From NCBI GenBank assembly GCA_934539295.1, contig CAKTCN010000046.1, forward strand, positions 1-19,269: a stretch of DNA of 19,269 nucleotides, in the 5' to 3' direction. The position numbers were made by a program, and so were the translations under genes. Within the stretch, counting starts at the first letter, position 1; the number at the start of each line of letters is the position of its first letter. The notes beneath the pieces were generated by a model that was not told where the DNA came from, made no database searches, and saw only the letters and a list, made by a program, of their open reading frames with translations. Source of the stretch: an uncultured Allosphingosinicella sp. Its GTDB lineage: Bacteria; Pseudomonadota; Alphaproteobacteria; Sphingomonadales; Sphingomonadaceae. Shown piece by piece: positions 1-8,057 of this stretch.

Positions 1-1775
1 AAGATGCGCAGCAGATCGTCGTCGAGGCTCAGGTAGAAGCGGCTGAGGCCGGGGTCGCCCTGGCGGCCCGAGCGGCCGCGCAGCTGGTTGTCGATGCGGC
101 GGCTCTCGTGGCGCTCGGTGCCCAGCACGAACAGCCCGCCCGCCGCCAGCACGGCCTGCTTTTCGGCCGCGATCTCAGCGCGGATCGTTTCGGCATGCGC
201 CTCATATTCTGGCGATCCTTCGACGAGGTCCGGATATTCGTCGCTCATCCGGAATTCGAGATTGCCGCCGAGCTGGATGTCGGTGCCGCGGCCGGCCATG
301 TTGGTGGCGATGGTGACCGCGCCGAGCCGTCCGGCCTGCGCAACGATATGCGCTTCCTTCTCATGGTGCTTGGCGTTCAGCACATTGTGGGTGACGCCTT
401 CCTTGTGGAGAAATTCCGACAGCATCTCGGACTTCTCGATCGAAACGGTGCCGACCAGAATAGGCTGCCCGATCTCGGCCTTCTCCTTGATCGCCTGCGT
501 GATCGCCGCGAATTTGTCCTGGATATTCTTGTAGAACTCGTCCTCGTCATCCTTCCGCTGCACCGGCACGTTGGTCGGGATGGTGACAACGTTCATCTTG
601 TAGATGTCGAAGAATTCCGGCGCCTCGGTCAGCGCGGTGCCGGTCATGCCGCCGAGCTTGGGATAGAGGCGGAAGTAGTTCTGGAAGGTGATGGAGGCGA
701 GGGTCTGGTTCTCCGGCTCGATATTCACGCCTTCCTTGGCCTCCACAGCCTGGTGCAGGCCGTCGGACCAGCGGCGGCCGTCCATCATGCGGCCGGTGAA
801 CTCGTCGATGATGACGACCTTTTCGTCCTTTACGAGGTAATCGACATCGCGCTTGAAGATGAGGTTCGCCTTCAACGCCTGGTTGAGGTGATGGACGACC
901 TGCGTGTTCTCGAACGCATAGAGATTGGCGCCTTCCAGCAGGCCCGCTTCCTCCAGCATCCGTTCCATGGTCTCGGTGCCGTCCTCGGTCAGCACCACCG
1001 AACGCTGCTTTTCGTCGATCTCGTAGGCGTCGGCGGGTATCCGCTTCACCACCGCATCGATGGAGAGGTAAAGCTCCGACTTGTCGTCGGTCGGTCCCGA
1101 GATGATCAGCGGGGTGCGCGCTTCGTCGATCAGGATGGAGTCGACCTCGTCGACGACGGCGAAGTTGAAGGGCCTCTGCACCATCGCATTGCGATCATAC
1201 TTCATGTTGTCGCGAAGATAATCGAAACCGAGTTCGTTATTGGTCGCGTAGGTGATGTCGGCCTGATAGGCGGCGCGGCGCTGCGCGTCGGACAGGTTCG
1301 GCACGATCACGCCGACGGTAAGGCCGAGGAAGCGGTGCACGCGGCCCATCCATTCGGCGTCGCGGCGGGCGAGATAGTCGTTGACCGTGACGACGTGGAC
1401 GCCCTTGCCCTCGAGTGCGTTCAGGTAGGAAGCGAGCGTCGCCACCAGCGTCTTGCCTTCGCCCGTGCGCATCTCGGCGATCTCGCCGCGGTGAAGCACG
1501 ATGCCGCCGATCATCTGCACGTCATAGTGACGCTGGCCCAGCACGCGCTTGGCACCCTCGCGGACGGTCGCGAATGCTTCGGGGAGCAGGCTGTCCAGCG
1601 TTTCGCCCTCGGCCAGGCGGGAACGAAACTTGGCCGTCTGGTCGTACAACTCGTCGTCGCTCATCGCCTGGATGGTCGGCTCGAAGCCGTTGATCTTGTC
1701 CACGATCTTGCGCAGCTGGCGCACATGGCGATCGTTGGACGAGCCGAAGAGGGATTTGGCAAAGCCGCCGAACAT
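1..1775 (-). CDS. secA: Preprotein translocase ATPase SecA (N-terminal ~591 residues; C-terminus outside window)
   Basis: SecA is the cytoplasmic motor ATPase that pushes unfolded preproteins through SecYEG. The translation starts [19 protein letters not shown], a typical SecA N-terminus. Visible motifs are Walker A MRTGEGKT (residues 102-109), the preprotein-binding entry region after [15 protein letters not shown] (about 175-189), the [14 protein letters not shown]alker B/DEAD region (about 209-222), and [12 protein letters not shown] of the second nucleotide-binding fold (about residue 495). The frame stays open to the window edge, so the gene is cut by the window, not broken; full-length SecA is about 900 residues. 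ATG at 1775 is preceded by AGGA about nine bases upstream. The product call is certain; the C-terminal zinc-binding tail cannot be judged. Confidence 0.98.
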   Translation of the reverse strand, partial: MFGGFAKSLFGSSNDRHVRQLRKIVDKINGFEPTIQAMSDDELYDQTAKFRSRLAEGETLDSLLPEAFATVREGAKRVLGQRHYDVQMIGGIVLHRGEIAEMRTGEGKTLVATLASYLNALEGKGVHVVTVNDYLARRDAEWMGRVHRFLGLTVGVIVPNLSDAQRRAAYQADITYATNNELGFDYLRDNMKYDRNAMVQRPFNFAVVDEVDSILIDEARTPLIISGPTDDKSELYLSIDAVVKRIPADAYEIDEKQRSVVLTEDGTETMERMLEEAGLLEGANLYAFENTQVVHHLNQALKANLIFKRDVDYLVKDEKVVIIDEFTGRMMDGRRWSDGLHQAVEAKEGVNIEPENQTLASITFQNYFRLYPKLGGMTGTALTEAPEFFDIYKMNVVTIPTNVPVQRKDDEDEFYKNIQDKFAAITQAIKEKAEIGQPILVGTVSIEKSEMLSEFLHKEGVTHNVLNAKHHEKEAHIVAQAGRLGAVTIATNMAGRGTDIQLGGNLEFRMSDEYPDLVEGSPEYEAHAETIRAEIAAEKQAVLAAGGLFVLGTERHESRRIDNQLRGRSGRQGDPGLSRFYLSLDDDLLRI

Positions 1776-1872
1776 ATGAATATCCTGAACTTGTCGGTGG
1801 AAAACAGGCGCATGCGCAAAGCCGCGCGCCACTTGTATAGGTGATCAGGCCGCGCGCAGGCGGCCCGCGCCA

Positions 1873-2178
1873 CTACTCGAGCAGGCGCTCGTACCGGCCG
1901 TTGGCCTGGGGCAGGACGATAGCAAAGCCAGGCGCAAACGCCGCAAGGACGATCGGGGGCTGCACGCTGGTGGAAGCCCGCACTTGCCGGCTGGGTGCGG
2001 CAATCGCCTCGATCGCCGCCTGAGTTGGGCCAGCCGCCGCTTCCACGCGCTGCATGTCGGCCGCCCGCGCCCCTACCACCGCCCCGGTCAGGGACGTCAG
2101 CAGCGCGGACAGGAGAAGCAGCAATTGCATGATGCGCTCGACGGATGGCGTCCGCTCGTGCGCGGACGGGCAGGACAT
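1873..2178 (-). CDS. Small exported hypothetical protein
   Basis: I do not recognise this family. From ATG 2178 it has 101 residues. A second in-frame ATG at 2130 would give an 85-residue form starting MQLLLLLSALLTSLTGAVVG. The upstream start is preferred weakly: it has GGAG ten bases before it and adds charged residues (HER...VER) ahead of the hydrophobic run, as expected for a signal-peptide n-region, while ATG 2130 has no clear Shine-Dalgarno. A signal-peptide-like stretch ends near ARA/AD, followed by an Ala/Val/Pro-rich tail of about 60 residues with no cysteines. It lies downstream of the region divergent from the VOC gene and tandem with secA, with about 97 bases between. It is probably a periplasmic protein of unknown role; coding status is likely but not certain. 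Confidence 0.55.
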   Translation of the reverse strand: MSCPSAHERTPSVERIMQLLLLLSALLTSLTGAVVGARAADMQRVEAAAGPTQAAIEAIAAPSRQVRASTSVQPPIVLAAFAPGFAIVLPQANGRYERLLE

Positions 2179-2278
2179 AGTGACTGCACTCCGTCCCGTC
2201 CATGCCTCACACGGGCGTTTTGAACGGTCACGCACGTGCAACGTTCTTCGGCGAACATCGCGGCAAGGGAGACAGGCC

Positions 2279-2707
2279 ATGGAAACGCAGCACCTCTATC
2301 GCGGTCGCCTCATCGACCATATCCAGTTGATCGTCGACGATCTCGCCGCCAGTCGGCGCTTCTACCAGGCCGTACTGGGCGCACTCGACCTGACGTTCAG
2401 CGGGGAAGGGGAAGATTATTTCTGGATCGACGAGTTGTTCGTATCCACACCGGGCAGCGATGCCGCGCAGGGGAAACGCACCGGCTATCACCACATTGCC
2501 TTCCAGGCGAAGGACAAGGCGCAGGTCGACGCCTTCTACAAGGCAGGGCTGGACGCGGGCGGCAAGGACAACGGGGCGCCGGGCGAACGGGCCTATCATC
2601 CGGGCTATTACGGCGCCTTCCTGATCGACCCTGCCGGCAACAATATCGAGGCAGTCTATCACGGACCTGCGCGCAAGAGCGCCGACGCGATCGAGGTCAC
2701 CTTCTAA
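2279..2707 (+). CDS. VOC family (glyoxalase/bleomycin-resistance fold) protein
   Basis: This is a 142-residue single-domain vicinal-oxygen-chelate protein. Two beta-alpha-beta-beta-beta modules are visible: residues 11-57 (RLIDHIQLIVDDLAASRRFY...) and about 68-133 (GYHHIAFQAKDKAQVDAFY... YYGAFLIDPAGNNIEAVYH). Likely metal ligands are His14, His72 and the Glu of NNIEAVYH near residue 128, so a metal-dependent lyase, isomerase or dioxygenase-type activity is possible; the substrate cannot be told from sequence. ATG 2279 has GGGAGA at good spacing. It is convergent with the S9 peptidase gene, whose stop lies 13 bases away, and no obvious terminator sits between them. The family call is firm, the function is open. 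Confidence 0.88.
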   Translation: METQHLYRGRLIDHIQLIVDDLAASRRFYQAVLGALDLTFSGEGEDYFWIDELFVSTPGSDAAQGKRTGYHHIAFQAKDKAQVDAFYKAGLDAGGKDNGAPGERAYHPGYYGAFLIDPAGNNIEAVYHGPARKSADAIEVTF

Positions 2708-2720
2708 CGGCCGGGGCGCA

Positions 2721-4658
2721 TCACTCCTGCCCGAACAGGCGGCGCAGGAACACCGTCTCAACTTCGCGGCGCAGGTCGTTATTGTGCTTCTTCTGGAAGC
2801 CATGGCCCTCGTCCGCGAAGAGGACATACCAGGTCTCGTTGCCGTTGGCACGCAGCTTGGCCACCACCTGCTCCGACTCCGATTGCGGCACGCGCGGGTC
2901 GTTGGCGCCCTGCATCACCAGCATGGGCTTGGTTATCTTGCCGACATTGGCGAGCGGGGAAATGCGCGCGAACACGGCCCGCATCCTGGGGTCGCGTTCG
3001 TCGCCATATTCCGCCCGCCGATTGTCTCGGCGATAGGCTTCCGTGTTGTTGAGGAACGACATCCAGTCGCTGATTCCATACCGCTCTACGCCGCCGACGA
3101 GGCGATCCGAATAGTGCGTCATGACGGCTAGTGACATGTAGCCACCGTAGGATTGGCCATAAACAGCCACCTTGTCCTTATCGAGACCGGGCTGCTTTTC
3201 GATCCAATCCAAGAGGGCGCCAATGTCCTTGACGCTATCCTCGCGCTTCTCGGCGTTGTCGAGGTTGAGGTAGCGGGCGCCATAGCCATCGCTGCCGCGG
3301 ACGTTGGGGAGGATCACCGTGGCCTTCAGCACGTCCGCGAAATATTGTGCGCCATAATTCCAGACCGGCCGCGTCTGCGCCTCGGGACCTCCATGGATGT
3401 CGATGATGACCGGGGTCTTTGTGCCGGCGGGCACGCCCGTCGGGCGGTAGACGAAGGCGGGGACCGACAGACCGTCGAACGACTGGAAGCGGATCAGCTC
3501 AGGTTCGGCGAGTTTTGACGGATCAAGGTCGCCCAATTCCGACATCGTCCAGCGGGTCAGCCGCGCCACGTCGAGTTCCCATGCCCAGACATCACCGGCA
3601 GAGGTCGCGTTGGTCAGTCCCAAGGCGAGCCGCCGGCCATCCGGCGAGAATTTCAGCGCTGTCAGCACCCCGCGCGGAAGTCCCGGCTGAGGGAGAGCGC
3701 GACGCGTGATCCGGTCCTGCAGCACCACGCGGGAGACGCCGTCTTCGTTCACGGAATAGGCAAGGACGCGCCCGTTGGGACTGAGGTCGTAGCTTTCCAC
3801 GTCCCAATTGAGGCCTGGCGTCAGCACGCGCTGTTCACCGGTGGCAAGATCGATCTTAACCAGCCGACGCTTGTCAGCGCCGCTGTCGGTTATCGCGATC
3901 AGGCTGCTACCGCCCGGAAGGAAGCGGGGATCCTGGTAGAGAGCCGGCGCCGCCTTCGCGGCGATTCGTGTCGCCTGTCCTGTGGCGAGGTCGAGCAGGA
4001 ACAACTGGCTCTCGCGGTTTGAGATGCCGCGTGTGAAGATCAGACGACCCTTGTCGTCCGAGATGTCCGCCGGAGAAACACTTCCATCCGACTGGAACAA
4101 GGTGTGCGGCTGACCGGGCTGGGCCGGGTCCGTGGCCAGGATCGTGTAAGCGGAAGAGCCCTTCGTCGCACGAGCCCAGGCGAGCATGCGACCATCCTTA
4201 CTGAACGTTGCCCCCTGGTTGCGCGTGCCAGGTTCGGTAAGTTGGGACGCGATGCCGGTGAGGCCACGCGCATAAAGCTGGAACCACTCGTCGCCGCCCG
4301 TGTCGCGCGACAGGATGAAGCGATCGGTGCCCGGGATTACCTGCGCGCCAGCGACCGGTTCCGAACCGAAGGTGATCTGGGTTCGCGCCGCTCCCGGTGC
4401 CGCGACATGATGGATCTGCTGGGCCGTGCCGAAGCGTGTCGCAATCAGCATCGACCCGTCAGGCAGCCAGTCTTCAAAAAGGGCTGCACGGCTGTTCTGG
4501 TACCGCTGCACAGCCTCGGACACGTCTGCCGATATCTCCGGCACGCCTTGCAGGGTCGCCGTTCCAACCTGCCGCGTCGGAACCGGCTGCTGTGCGCATA
4601 TGGTAGCGGGAACGGACAGGCTGACGAGTGCGACGGAAGCGAGAAGCGTGCGGAGCAT
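2721..4658 (-). CDS. S9 family (prolyl oligopeptidase-type) secreted peptidase
   Basis: This 645-residue serine peptidase is predicted to be periplasmic. Residues 1-22 (MLRTLLASVALVSLSVPATICA) form a signal peptide with cleavage before QQ. Residues of roughly 60-370 form a WD40/beta-propeller-like region with repeated ...SPDGRRLA-type strands, and about 390-645 an alpha/beta-hydrolase domain. The catalytic triad is visible as Ser in GQSYGGY (about residue 502), Asp in GANDPRVP (about 587) and His in DEGHGF (about 619). The family cleaves short peptides, often after proline or as a dipeptidyl or acylaminoacyl peptidase; which one cannot be told. ATG 4658 has AGGA seven bases upstream. The frame remains open far upstream, but that part lies antisense to arsR and is not coding. 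Confidence 0.95.
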   Translation of the reverse strand: MLRTLLASVALVSLSVPATICAQQPVPTRQVGTATLQGVPEISADVSEAVQRYQNSRAALFEDWLPDGSMLIATRFGTAQQIHHVAAPGAARTQITFGSEPVAGAQVIPGTDRFILSRDTGGDEWFQLYARGLTGIASQLTEPGTRNQGATFSKDGRMLAWARATKGSSAYTILATDPAQPGQPHTLFQSDGSVSPADISDDKGRLIFTRGISNRESQLFLLDLATGQATRIAAKAAPALYQDPRFLPGGSSLIAITDSGADKRRLVKIDLATGEQRVLTPGLNWDVESYDLSPNGRVLAYSVNEDGVSRVVLQDRITRRALPQPGLPRGVLTALKFSPDGRRLALGLTNATSAGDVWAWELDVARLTRWTMSELGDLDPSKLAEPELIRFQSFDGLSVPAFVYRPTGVPAGTKTPVIIDIHGGPEAQTRPVWNYGAQYFADVLKATVILPNVRGSDGYGARYLNLDNAEKREDSVKDIGALLDWIEKQPGLDKDKVAVYGQSYGGYMSLAVMTHYSDRLVGGVERYGISDWMSFLNNTEAYRRDNRRAEYGDERDPRMRAVFARISPLANVGKITKPMLVMQGANDPRVPQSESEQVVAKLRANGNETWYVLFADEGHGFQKKHNNDLRREVETVFLRRLFGQE

Positions 4659-4811
4659 CGGGAATCCTTGAGCGGCGAGAACGCTGAACCTTCCCGCTCG
4701 CTGTTCTTCGGTCAATCGAAACAAGCCGGCGCTGCTCGGATACCGGTCTCTTCTGCGTTCGCTACCAGCCGGGCAGTACGGAGAATCGGACCTAGAAGCT
4801 AAACTAACTGG

Positions 4812-4840
4812 TTGATCATAACTCCCTGCGCGGGCATAAT
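4812..4840 (+). promoter_or_regulatory. Candidate sigma-70-type promoter of arsR giving a leaderless mRNA
   Basis: TTGATC (4812-4817) and CATAAT (4835-4840) are separated by exactly 17 bases. The preferred arsR start codon ATG begins at 4848, only seven bases after the -10 box, so the transcript would begin at or next to the A of the start codon. No Shine-Dalgarno precedes that ATG, which fits a leaderless mRNA. This is inferred from sequence only. Confidence 0.55.
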
Positions 4841-4847
4841 AAACCAC

Positions 4848-5159
4848 ATGGTTGAAGAACGACTCGACATGATTTTCGCTGCCTTGGCCGACCCGACCCG
4901 GCGCAGCATGATCGCCAGTCTTGCCCACGGCGAGCGCTCGGTTGGGGAACTCGCCGCGCCACATGCCATGAGCTTCGCCGGTGCCGCTAAGCATGTAGGC
5001 GTGCTGGAACGCGCCGGCCTGGTTCGGCGGCGCAGGGCGGGGCGGCAGATATTGTGCCGCCTGAACGCCGCGCCACTTGGACGGGCCGACGCCTGGCTCA
5101 GGCAGTGGGAGCAATTCTGGAACAGCCGCCTCGACGCACTCGAAACCCTGCTGACGTAG
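4848..5159 (+). CDS. ArsR/SmtB-family winged-helix transcriptional regulator
   Basis: This is a 103-residue DNA-binding repressor. The N-terminus carries the family hallmark DMIFAALADPTRRSMI; the winged helix-turn-helix runs from about SVGELAAPHAMSFAGAAKHVGVL to GLVRRRRAGRQI. The metal-binding ELCVCDL motif of true arsenic sensors is absent, as in regulators paired with SRPBCC/AHSA1 proteins. The stop lies eight bases before the next ATG, and the AGGA of the downstream gene overlaps this stop, so the two are co-transcribed and probably coupled. ATG 4848 is preferred because the family begins right before this DPTRR helix; a TTG at 4812 would add 12 residues that look unrelated and would sit inside the -35 box. 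It probably autoregulates the pair. Confidence 0.92.
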   Translation: MVEERLDMIFAALADPTRRSMIASLAHGERSVGELAAPHAMSFAGAAKHVGVLERAGLVRRRRAGRQILCRLNAAPLGRADAWLRQWEQFWNSRLDALETLLT

Positions 5160-5167
5160 GAACCACA

Positions 5168-5710
5168 ATGACGATGACCGCTACTGCTCTTGCCGCCGAC
5201 GCGATCACCGCCCACGAACTGAGGTTCGAGCGATTGATGCCGGCTCCCATCGATACGGTCTGGGCCTATCTCGTCGACCCCGATCTGCGAAAACTCTGGT
5301 TCATGGGCGGTGCTACCGGGCGTTCGGCGGGCGAGGAGATCGAGATGGTCATGGACCATCGCAACCTTTCGGACGAGGATGTGCCCATGCCCGAGCGTTA
5401 CGCGGCCTATCTGGGCAAGGGCTGGTCGGAGAAGATCGTCAGGATCGAGCCGCCGCATCTGTTGTCGTTCACTTGGGATAACGGCGATGCTGGCACGGTG
5501 ATGATCGAACTCAGCGAGGGAGGCGAGGGGACAAGGCTCGTGCTGACGCACAGCGGCCTGCGCGGACCGGCCGATGCCGTCAATTTCGGCGGTGGCTGGC
5601 ACGCACACATCGAAGTGCTCAAGCGCAGGATCGGTGGAGAGCGCGTGCCGGACTTCTGGGCTCTCCATGCCGACGCGGAAGCGAAGATGCGCGCGGCAAT
5701 CGGAAGCTGA
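5168..5710 (+). CDS. SRPBCC family protein (AHSA1/START-like ligand-binding fold)
   Basis: This is a 180-residue protein. The SRPBCC start motif FERLMPAPIDTVWAYLVDPDLRKLWF lies at residues of roughly 20-45, and the domain ends with the W-H-x-H-I-E-V-L helix near residue 148. Family members bind hydrophobic ligands in a helix-grip cavity; pairing with an ArsR-type regulator is common, but the ligand is unknown. ATG 5168 follows AGGAA that overlaps the arsR stop, so the two genes form one unit. A short non-conserved leader (MTMTATALAADAI) precedes the domain. A strong bidirectional terminator follows 23 bases after the stop. Confidence 0.9.
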   Translation: MTMTATALAADAITAHELRFERLMPAPIDTVWAYLVDPDLRKLWFMGGATGRSAGEEIEMVMDHRNLSDEDVPMPERYAAYLGKGWSEKIVRIEPPHLLSFTWDNGDAGTVMIELSEGGEGTRLVLTHSGLRGPADAVNFGGGWHAHIEVLKRRIGGERVPDFWALHADAEAKMRAAIGS

Positions 5711-5733
5711 CGAGGCACGACGGGCAAAGAAAA

Positions 5734-5767
5734 AGCCGGCTCGGATTGCTCCGGCCGGCTCTTTCTT
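5734..5767. terminator. Bidirectional rho-independent terminator between SRPBCC gene and rplA
   Basis: The stem is AGCCGGC-T-CGG / CCG-GCCGGCT around the loop ATTGCT, with only one bulged T. An A-rich run (AAAGAAAA) precedes it and CTTTCTT follows it, so the hairpin has a U-tract on both strands. It lies between two convergent genes and would end both transcripts. Confidence 0.85.
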
Positions 5768-5788
5768 GTGCTCGTGAAGAGCGCCAGC

Positions 5789-6487
5789 TCAGGCGCTGGC
5801 GACTTCCGCCACGTCCACCTTCAGGCCCGGACCCATGGTGGAGCTGACGGCGACCTTCTGGACATACTTGCCCTTGGCGCCGGCGGGCTTCGCACGTACG
5901 ATCGCATCGACGAACGCGTCGAAGTTGCGGCGCAGGTCCTCGTTGGAGAAGCTGGCCTTGCCGATGCCCGAGTGGATGATGCCGGCCTTTTCGACGCGGA
6001 ACTCCACCTGGCCGCCCTTGGCAGCCTTCACGGCCTCTGCAACGTTCGGGGTGACGGTGCCGAGCTTCGGGTTCGGCATCAGGCCCTTGGGGCCCAGCAC
6101 CTTACCGAGACGGCCGACAATGCCCATCATGTCCGGGGTCGCGATGACGCGGTCGAAGTCCATCTGGCCGTTCTGGATCGCTTCCATCAGATCTTCGGCA
6201 CCGACGACTTCGGCGCCGGCTGCGGTCGCTTCCTCGGCCTTGCCGGCGCGAGCGAAGACGGCGACGCGGACGTCCTTGCCGGTGCCGGCGGGCAGGGTGA
6301 CGACGCCGCGGACCATCTGGTCGGCGTGACGCGGATCGACGCCGAGGTTCAGCGCGACTTCGATCGTCTCGTCGAACTTGGCGGTGGCATTTGCCTTGGC
6401 GGTCGCAATCGCCTCGTCGACGCCGTACAGCTTCATCGCGTCGAGCGAACCGGCGAGAGCCTTCTGCTTCTTGGTCAGTTTTGCCAT
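5789..6487 (-). CDS. rplA: 50S ribosomal protein L1
   Basis: This 232-residue ribosomal protein builds the L1 stalk and binds 23S rRNA. The sequence has the L1 hallmarks [39 protein letters not shown] and the C-terminal [13 protein letters not shown] 6487 gives MAKLTKKQK, the expected start. It lies four bases after the rplK stop, so the two form one unit; in many bacteria L1 also represses this unit through the mRNA. A hairpin (CGCCAGC, six-base loop, GCTGGCG at 5782-5801) spans the stop codon, followed by the bidirectional terminator. Confidence 0.98.
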   Translation of the reverse strand: MAKLTKKQKALAGSLDAMKLYGVDEAIATAKANATAKFDETIEVALNLGVDPRHADQMVRGVVTLPAGTGKDVRVAVFARAGKAEEATAAGAEVVGAEDLMEAIQNGQMDFDRVIATPDMMGIVGRLGKVLGPKGLMPNPKLGTVTPNVAEAVKAAKGGQVEFRVEKAGIIHSGIGKASFSNEDLRRNFDAFVDAIVRAKPAGAKGKYVQKVAVSSTMGPGLKVDVAEVASA

Positions 6488-6491
6488 GTTC

Positions 6492-6923
6492 TTAGCCCTC
6501 CACAACCTGCAGGCCCATCGCGCGGGCGGAGCCTTCGATGATCTTGGTCGCGGCTTCGATATCGTTCGCGTTTAGATCCTTCATTTTCACTTCGGCGATC
6601 TCGCTCAGCTGCGAACGCTTGATCGTGCCCGCGCTGGTCTTGCCCGGCTCCTTGGAGCCCGACTTGAGACCCACGGCCTTCTTGATGAGGAAGGTCGCGG
6701 GGGGCGTCTTGGTCTCGAAGCTGAAGGAACGGTCTGCATAGACCGTGATGATCGTGGGGATGGGCATGCCCTTCTCCAGGTCACCGGTCGACGCGTTGAA
6801 CGCCTTGCAGAATTCCATGATGTTGACGCCGCGCTGACCCAGGGCCGGGCCGATCGGCGGCGAAGGATTGGCGGCGCCCGCGGGCACCTGGAGCTTGATA
6901 TAGCCCGTGATCTTCTTTGCCAT
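6492..6923 (-). CDS. rplK: 50S ribosomal protein L11
   Basis: This 143-residue protein binds the GTPase-associated centre of 23S rRNA and is needed for RelA-type stringent signalling. The typical start [20 protein letters not shown], the [18 protein letters not shown] segment (the proline-rich thiostrepton-site helix) and the C-terminal [13 protein letters not shown] are all present. The usual upstream partners secE and nusG are absent: the next gene upstream is rpoH, 168 bases away. The unit therefore must have its own promoter or be read from rpoH. Confidence 0.98.
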   Translation of the reverse strand: MAKKITGYIKLQVPAGAANPSPPIGPALGQRGVNIMEFCKAFNASTGDLEKGMPIPTIITVYADRSFSFETKTPPATFLIKKAVGLKSGSKEPGKTSAGTIKRSQLSEIAEVKMKDLNANDIEAATKIIEGSARAMGLQVVEG

Positions 6924-7035
6924 TTCGTCTCACTCTATAGCTGGCCGGGCACGATGTCCCGTCCGGTTCAAGTTTAGCGGTCCAAACGAGGGCGCTTGTG
7001 GCGTCCTCTCCCGCACATTTTCCATTGCATATGCG

Positions 7036-7072
7036 TTGGAAGCCGCGCCCCCTATCAGAAGGCGCGGTCCAA
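7036..7072 (-). terminator. Long GC hairpin downstream of rpoH (weak terminator or attenuator candidate)
   Basis: On the minus strand TTGGA-CCGCGCC pairs with GGCGCGG-(CT)-TCCAA around an 11-base loop, 20 bases after the rpoH stop and about 110 bases before rplK. The stem is strong, but no clear T-run follows in the direction of transcription, so it may act as a processing or rho-dependent boundary instead of an intrinsic terminator. Confidence 0.4.
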
Positions 7073-7091
7073 TGGAAGTATTTGCAGCGGC

Positions 7092-7994
7092 TTAGTGCGC
7101 CGTCAGCAGCCGGCGCTCGCCCGCCAGGTTCATCAGCGACTTCTGGAGCTTCTCGAAGGCACGCACCTCGATCTGGCGGATGCGCTCGCGGCTGACGTCA
7201 TAGACCTGGCTGAGCTCCTCCAGCGTCTTGGGATCGTCGCTGAGGCGGCGCTCGGTCAGGATATGCTTCTCGCGCTCGTTCAAGGAGGACATCGCCTGAA
7301 CCAGCAATTCATGCCGTACCCGGGTTTCTTCCGCTTCGGCCACGCGCTCGTCCTGCAGCGGGTCGGTGTCGACCAGCCAGTCCTGCCACGTGCCTTCGCC
7401 ATCCTCGCGCATCGGCACGTTGAGCGACGTGTCGCCGCCCATCGCCATGCGGCGGTTCATGGAGACGACATCGTCCTCCGACACGCCGAGATCCTTGGCG
7501 ATCTTGGCCACGTCCTCGGGCTTCAGGTCGCCATCCTCGAACGCCTCAATCTGGTTCTTCATCCTGCGCAGGTTGAAGAACAGCTTCTTCTGCGCCGCGG
7601 TGGTGCCCATCTTCACGAGGGACCAGGAGCGGAGGATGAATTCCTGGATGGAGGCGCGGATCCACCACATGGCATAGGTCGCCAGGCGGAAGCCGCGATC
7701 GGGCTCGAACTTCTTCACGCCCTGCATCAGGCCGATATTGCCCTCGGAAATCAGCTCGGACACGGGCAGGCCGTAACCGCGATAGCCCATGGCGATCTTG
7801 GCGACGAGGCGCAGGTGGCTGTTCACCAGCTTGGCCGCAGCCTCGGTGTCCTGATGCTCCGACCAGCGCTTGGCGAGCATGAACTCTTCCTCAGGCGTGA
7901 GGATCGGAAACTTCTTGATCTCGGACAGGTAGCGGTTGAGCCCGGCCTCGCCACCCGAGGCGGGTATCGTCGCGATCTTGGTACCGGTAGCCAT
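7092..7994 (-). CDS. rpoH: RNA polymerase sigma factor RpoH (sigma-32, heat shock)
   Basis: This 300-residue sigma factor directs RNA polymerase to heat-shock promoters. The RpoH-specific box QKKLFFNLR is seen at residues 135-143, and region 2 (GNIGLMQGVKKFEPDRGFRL...YAMWWIRASIQEFI) at about 86-120. Region 4 with the helix-turn-helix ETLEEL-type segment and SRERIRQIEVRAFEKL lies at about 255-285. ATG 7994 has GAGG six bases upstream; an in-frame TTG at 8006 would add four residues and has a poor spacer. It sits 63 bases after the rluD-type gene in the same orientation, a pairing often seen in Alphaproteobacteria. Many Alphaproteobacteria carry two rpoH genes; whether a second exists is outside this window. 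Confidence 0.96.
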   Translation of the reverse strand: MATGTKIATIPASGGEAGLNRYLSEIKKFPILTPEEEFMLAKRWSEHQDTEAAAKLVNSHLRLVAKIAMGYRGYGLPVSELISEGNIGLMQGVKKFEPDRGFRLATYAMWWIRASIQEFILRSWSLVKMGTTAAQKKLFFNLRRMKNQIEAFEDGDLKPEDVAKIAKDLGVSEDDVVSMNRRMAMGGDTSLNVPMREDGEGTWQDWLVDTDPLQDERVAEAEETRVRHELLVQAMSSLNEREKHILTERRLSDDPKTLEELSQVYDVSRERIRQIEVRAFEKLQKSLMNLAGERRLLTAH

Positions 7995-8057
7995 GATAAA
8001 CCTCAATTCTCCCTGTGCACCGCGCGGAATGCACGCCCCGCGTCGGCACTTGATTTC

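Noticed and set aside
108..1844. Long plus-strand open frame opposite secA
   Set aside because: It is the mirror of the highly conserved secA sequence; the His/Asp/Leu/Val-rich product resembles no protein family and comes from GC-rich codon bias.
4659..5168. Upstream extension of the S9 peptidase frame
   Set aside because: It would run antisense through arsR and precede an evident signal peptide with a good Shine-Dalgarno at 4658.
5782..5801. Hairpin CGCCAGC/GCTGGCG spanning the rplA stop codon
   Set aside because: It could be regulatory, but the bases also encode the Ala/Ser-rich end of L1 and a better terminator follows at once.
5768..6541. Plus-strand open frame opposite rplA
   Set aside because: It is a shadow of the ribosomal gene; no start signal and no family resemblance.
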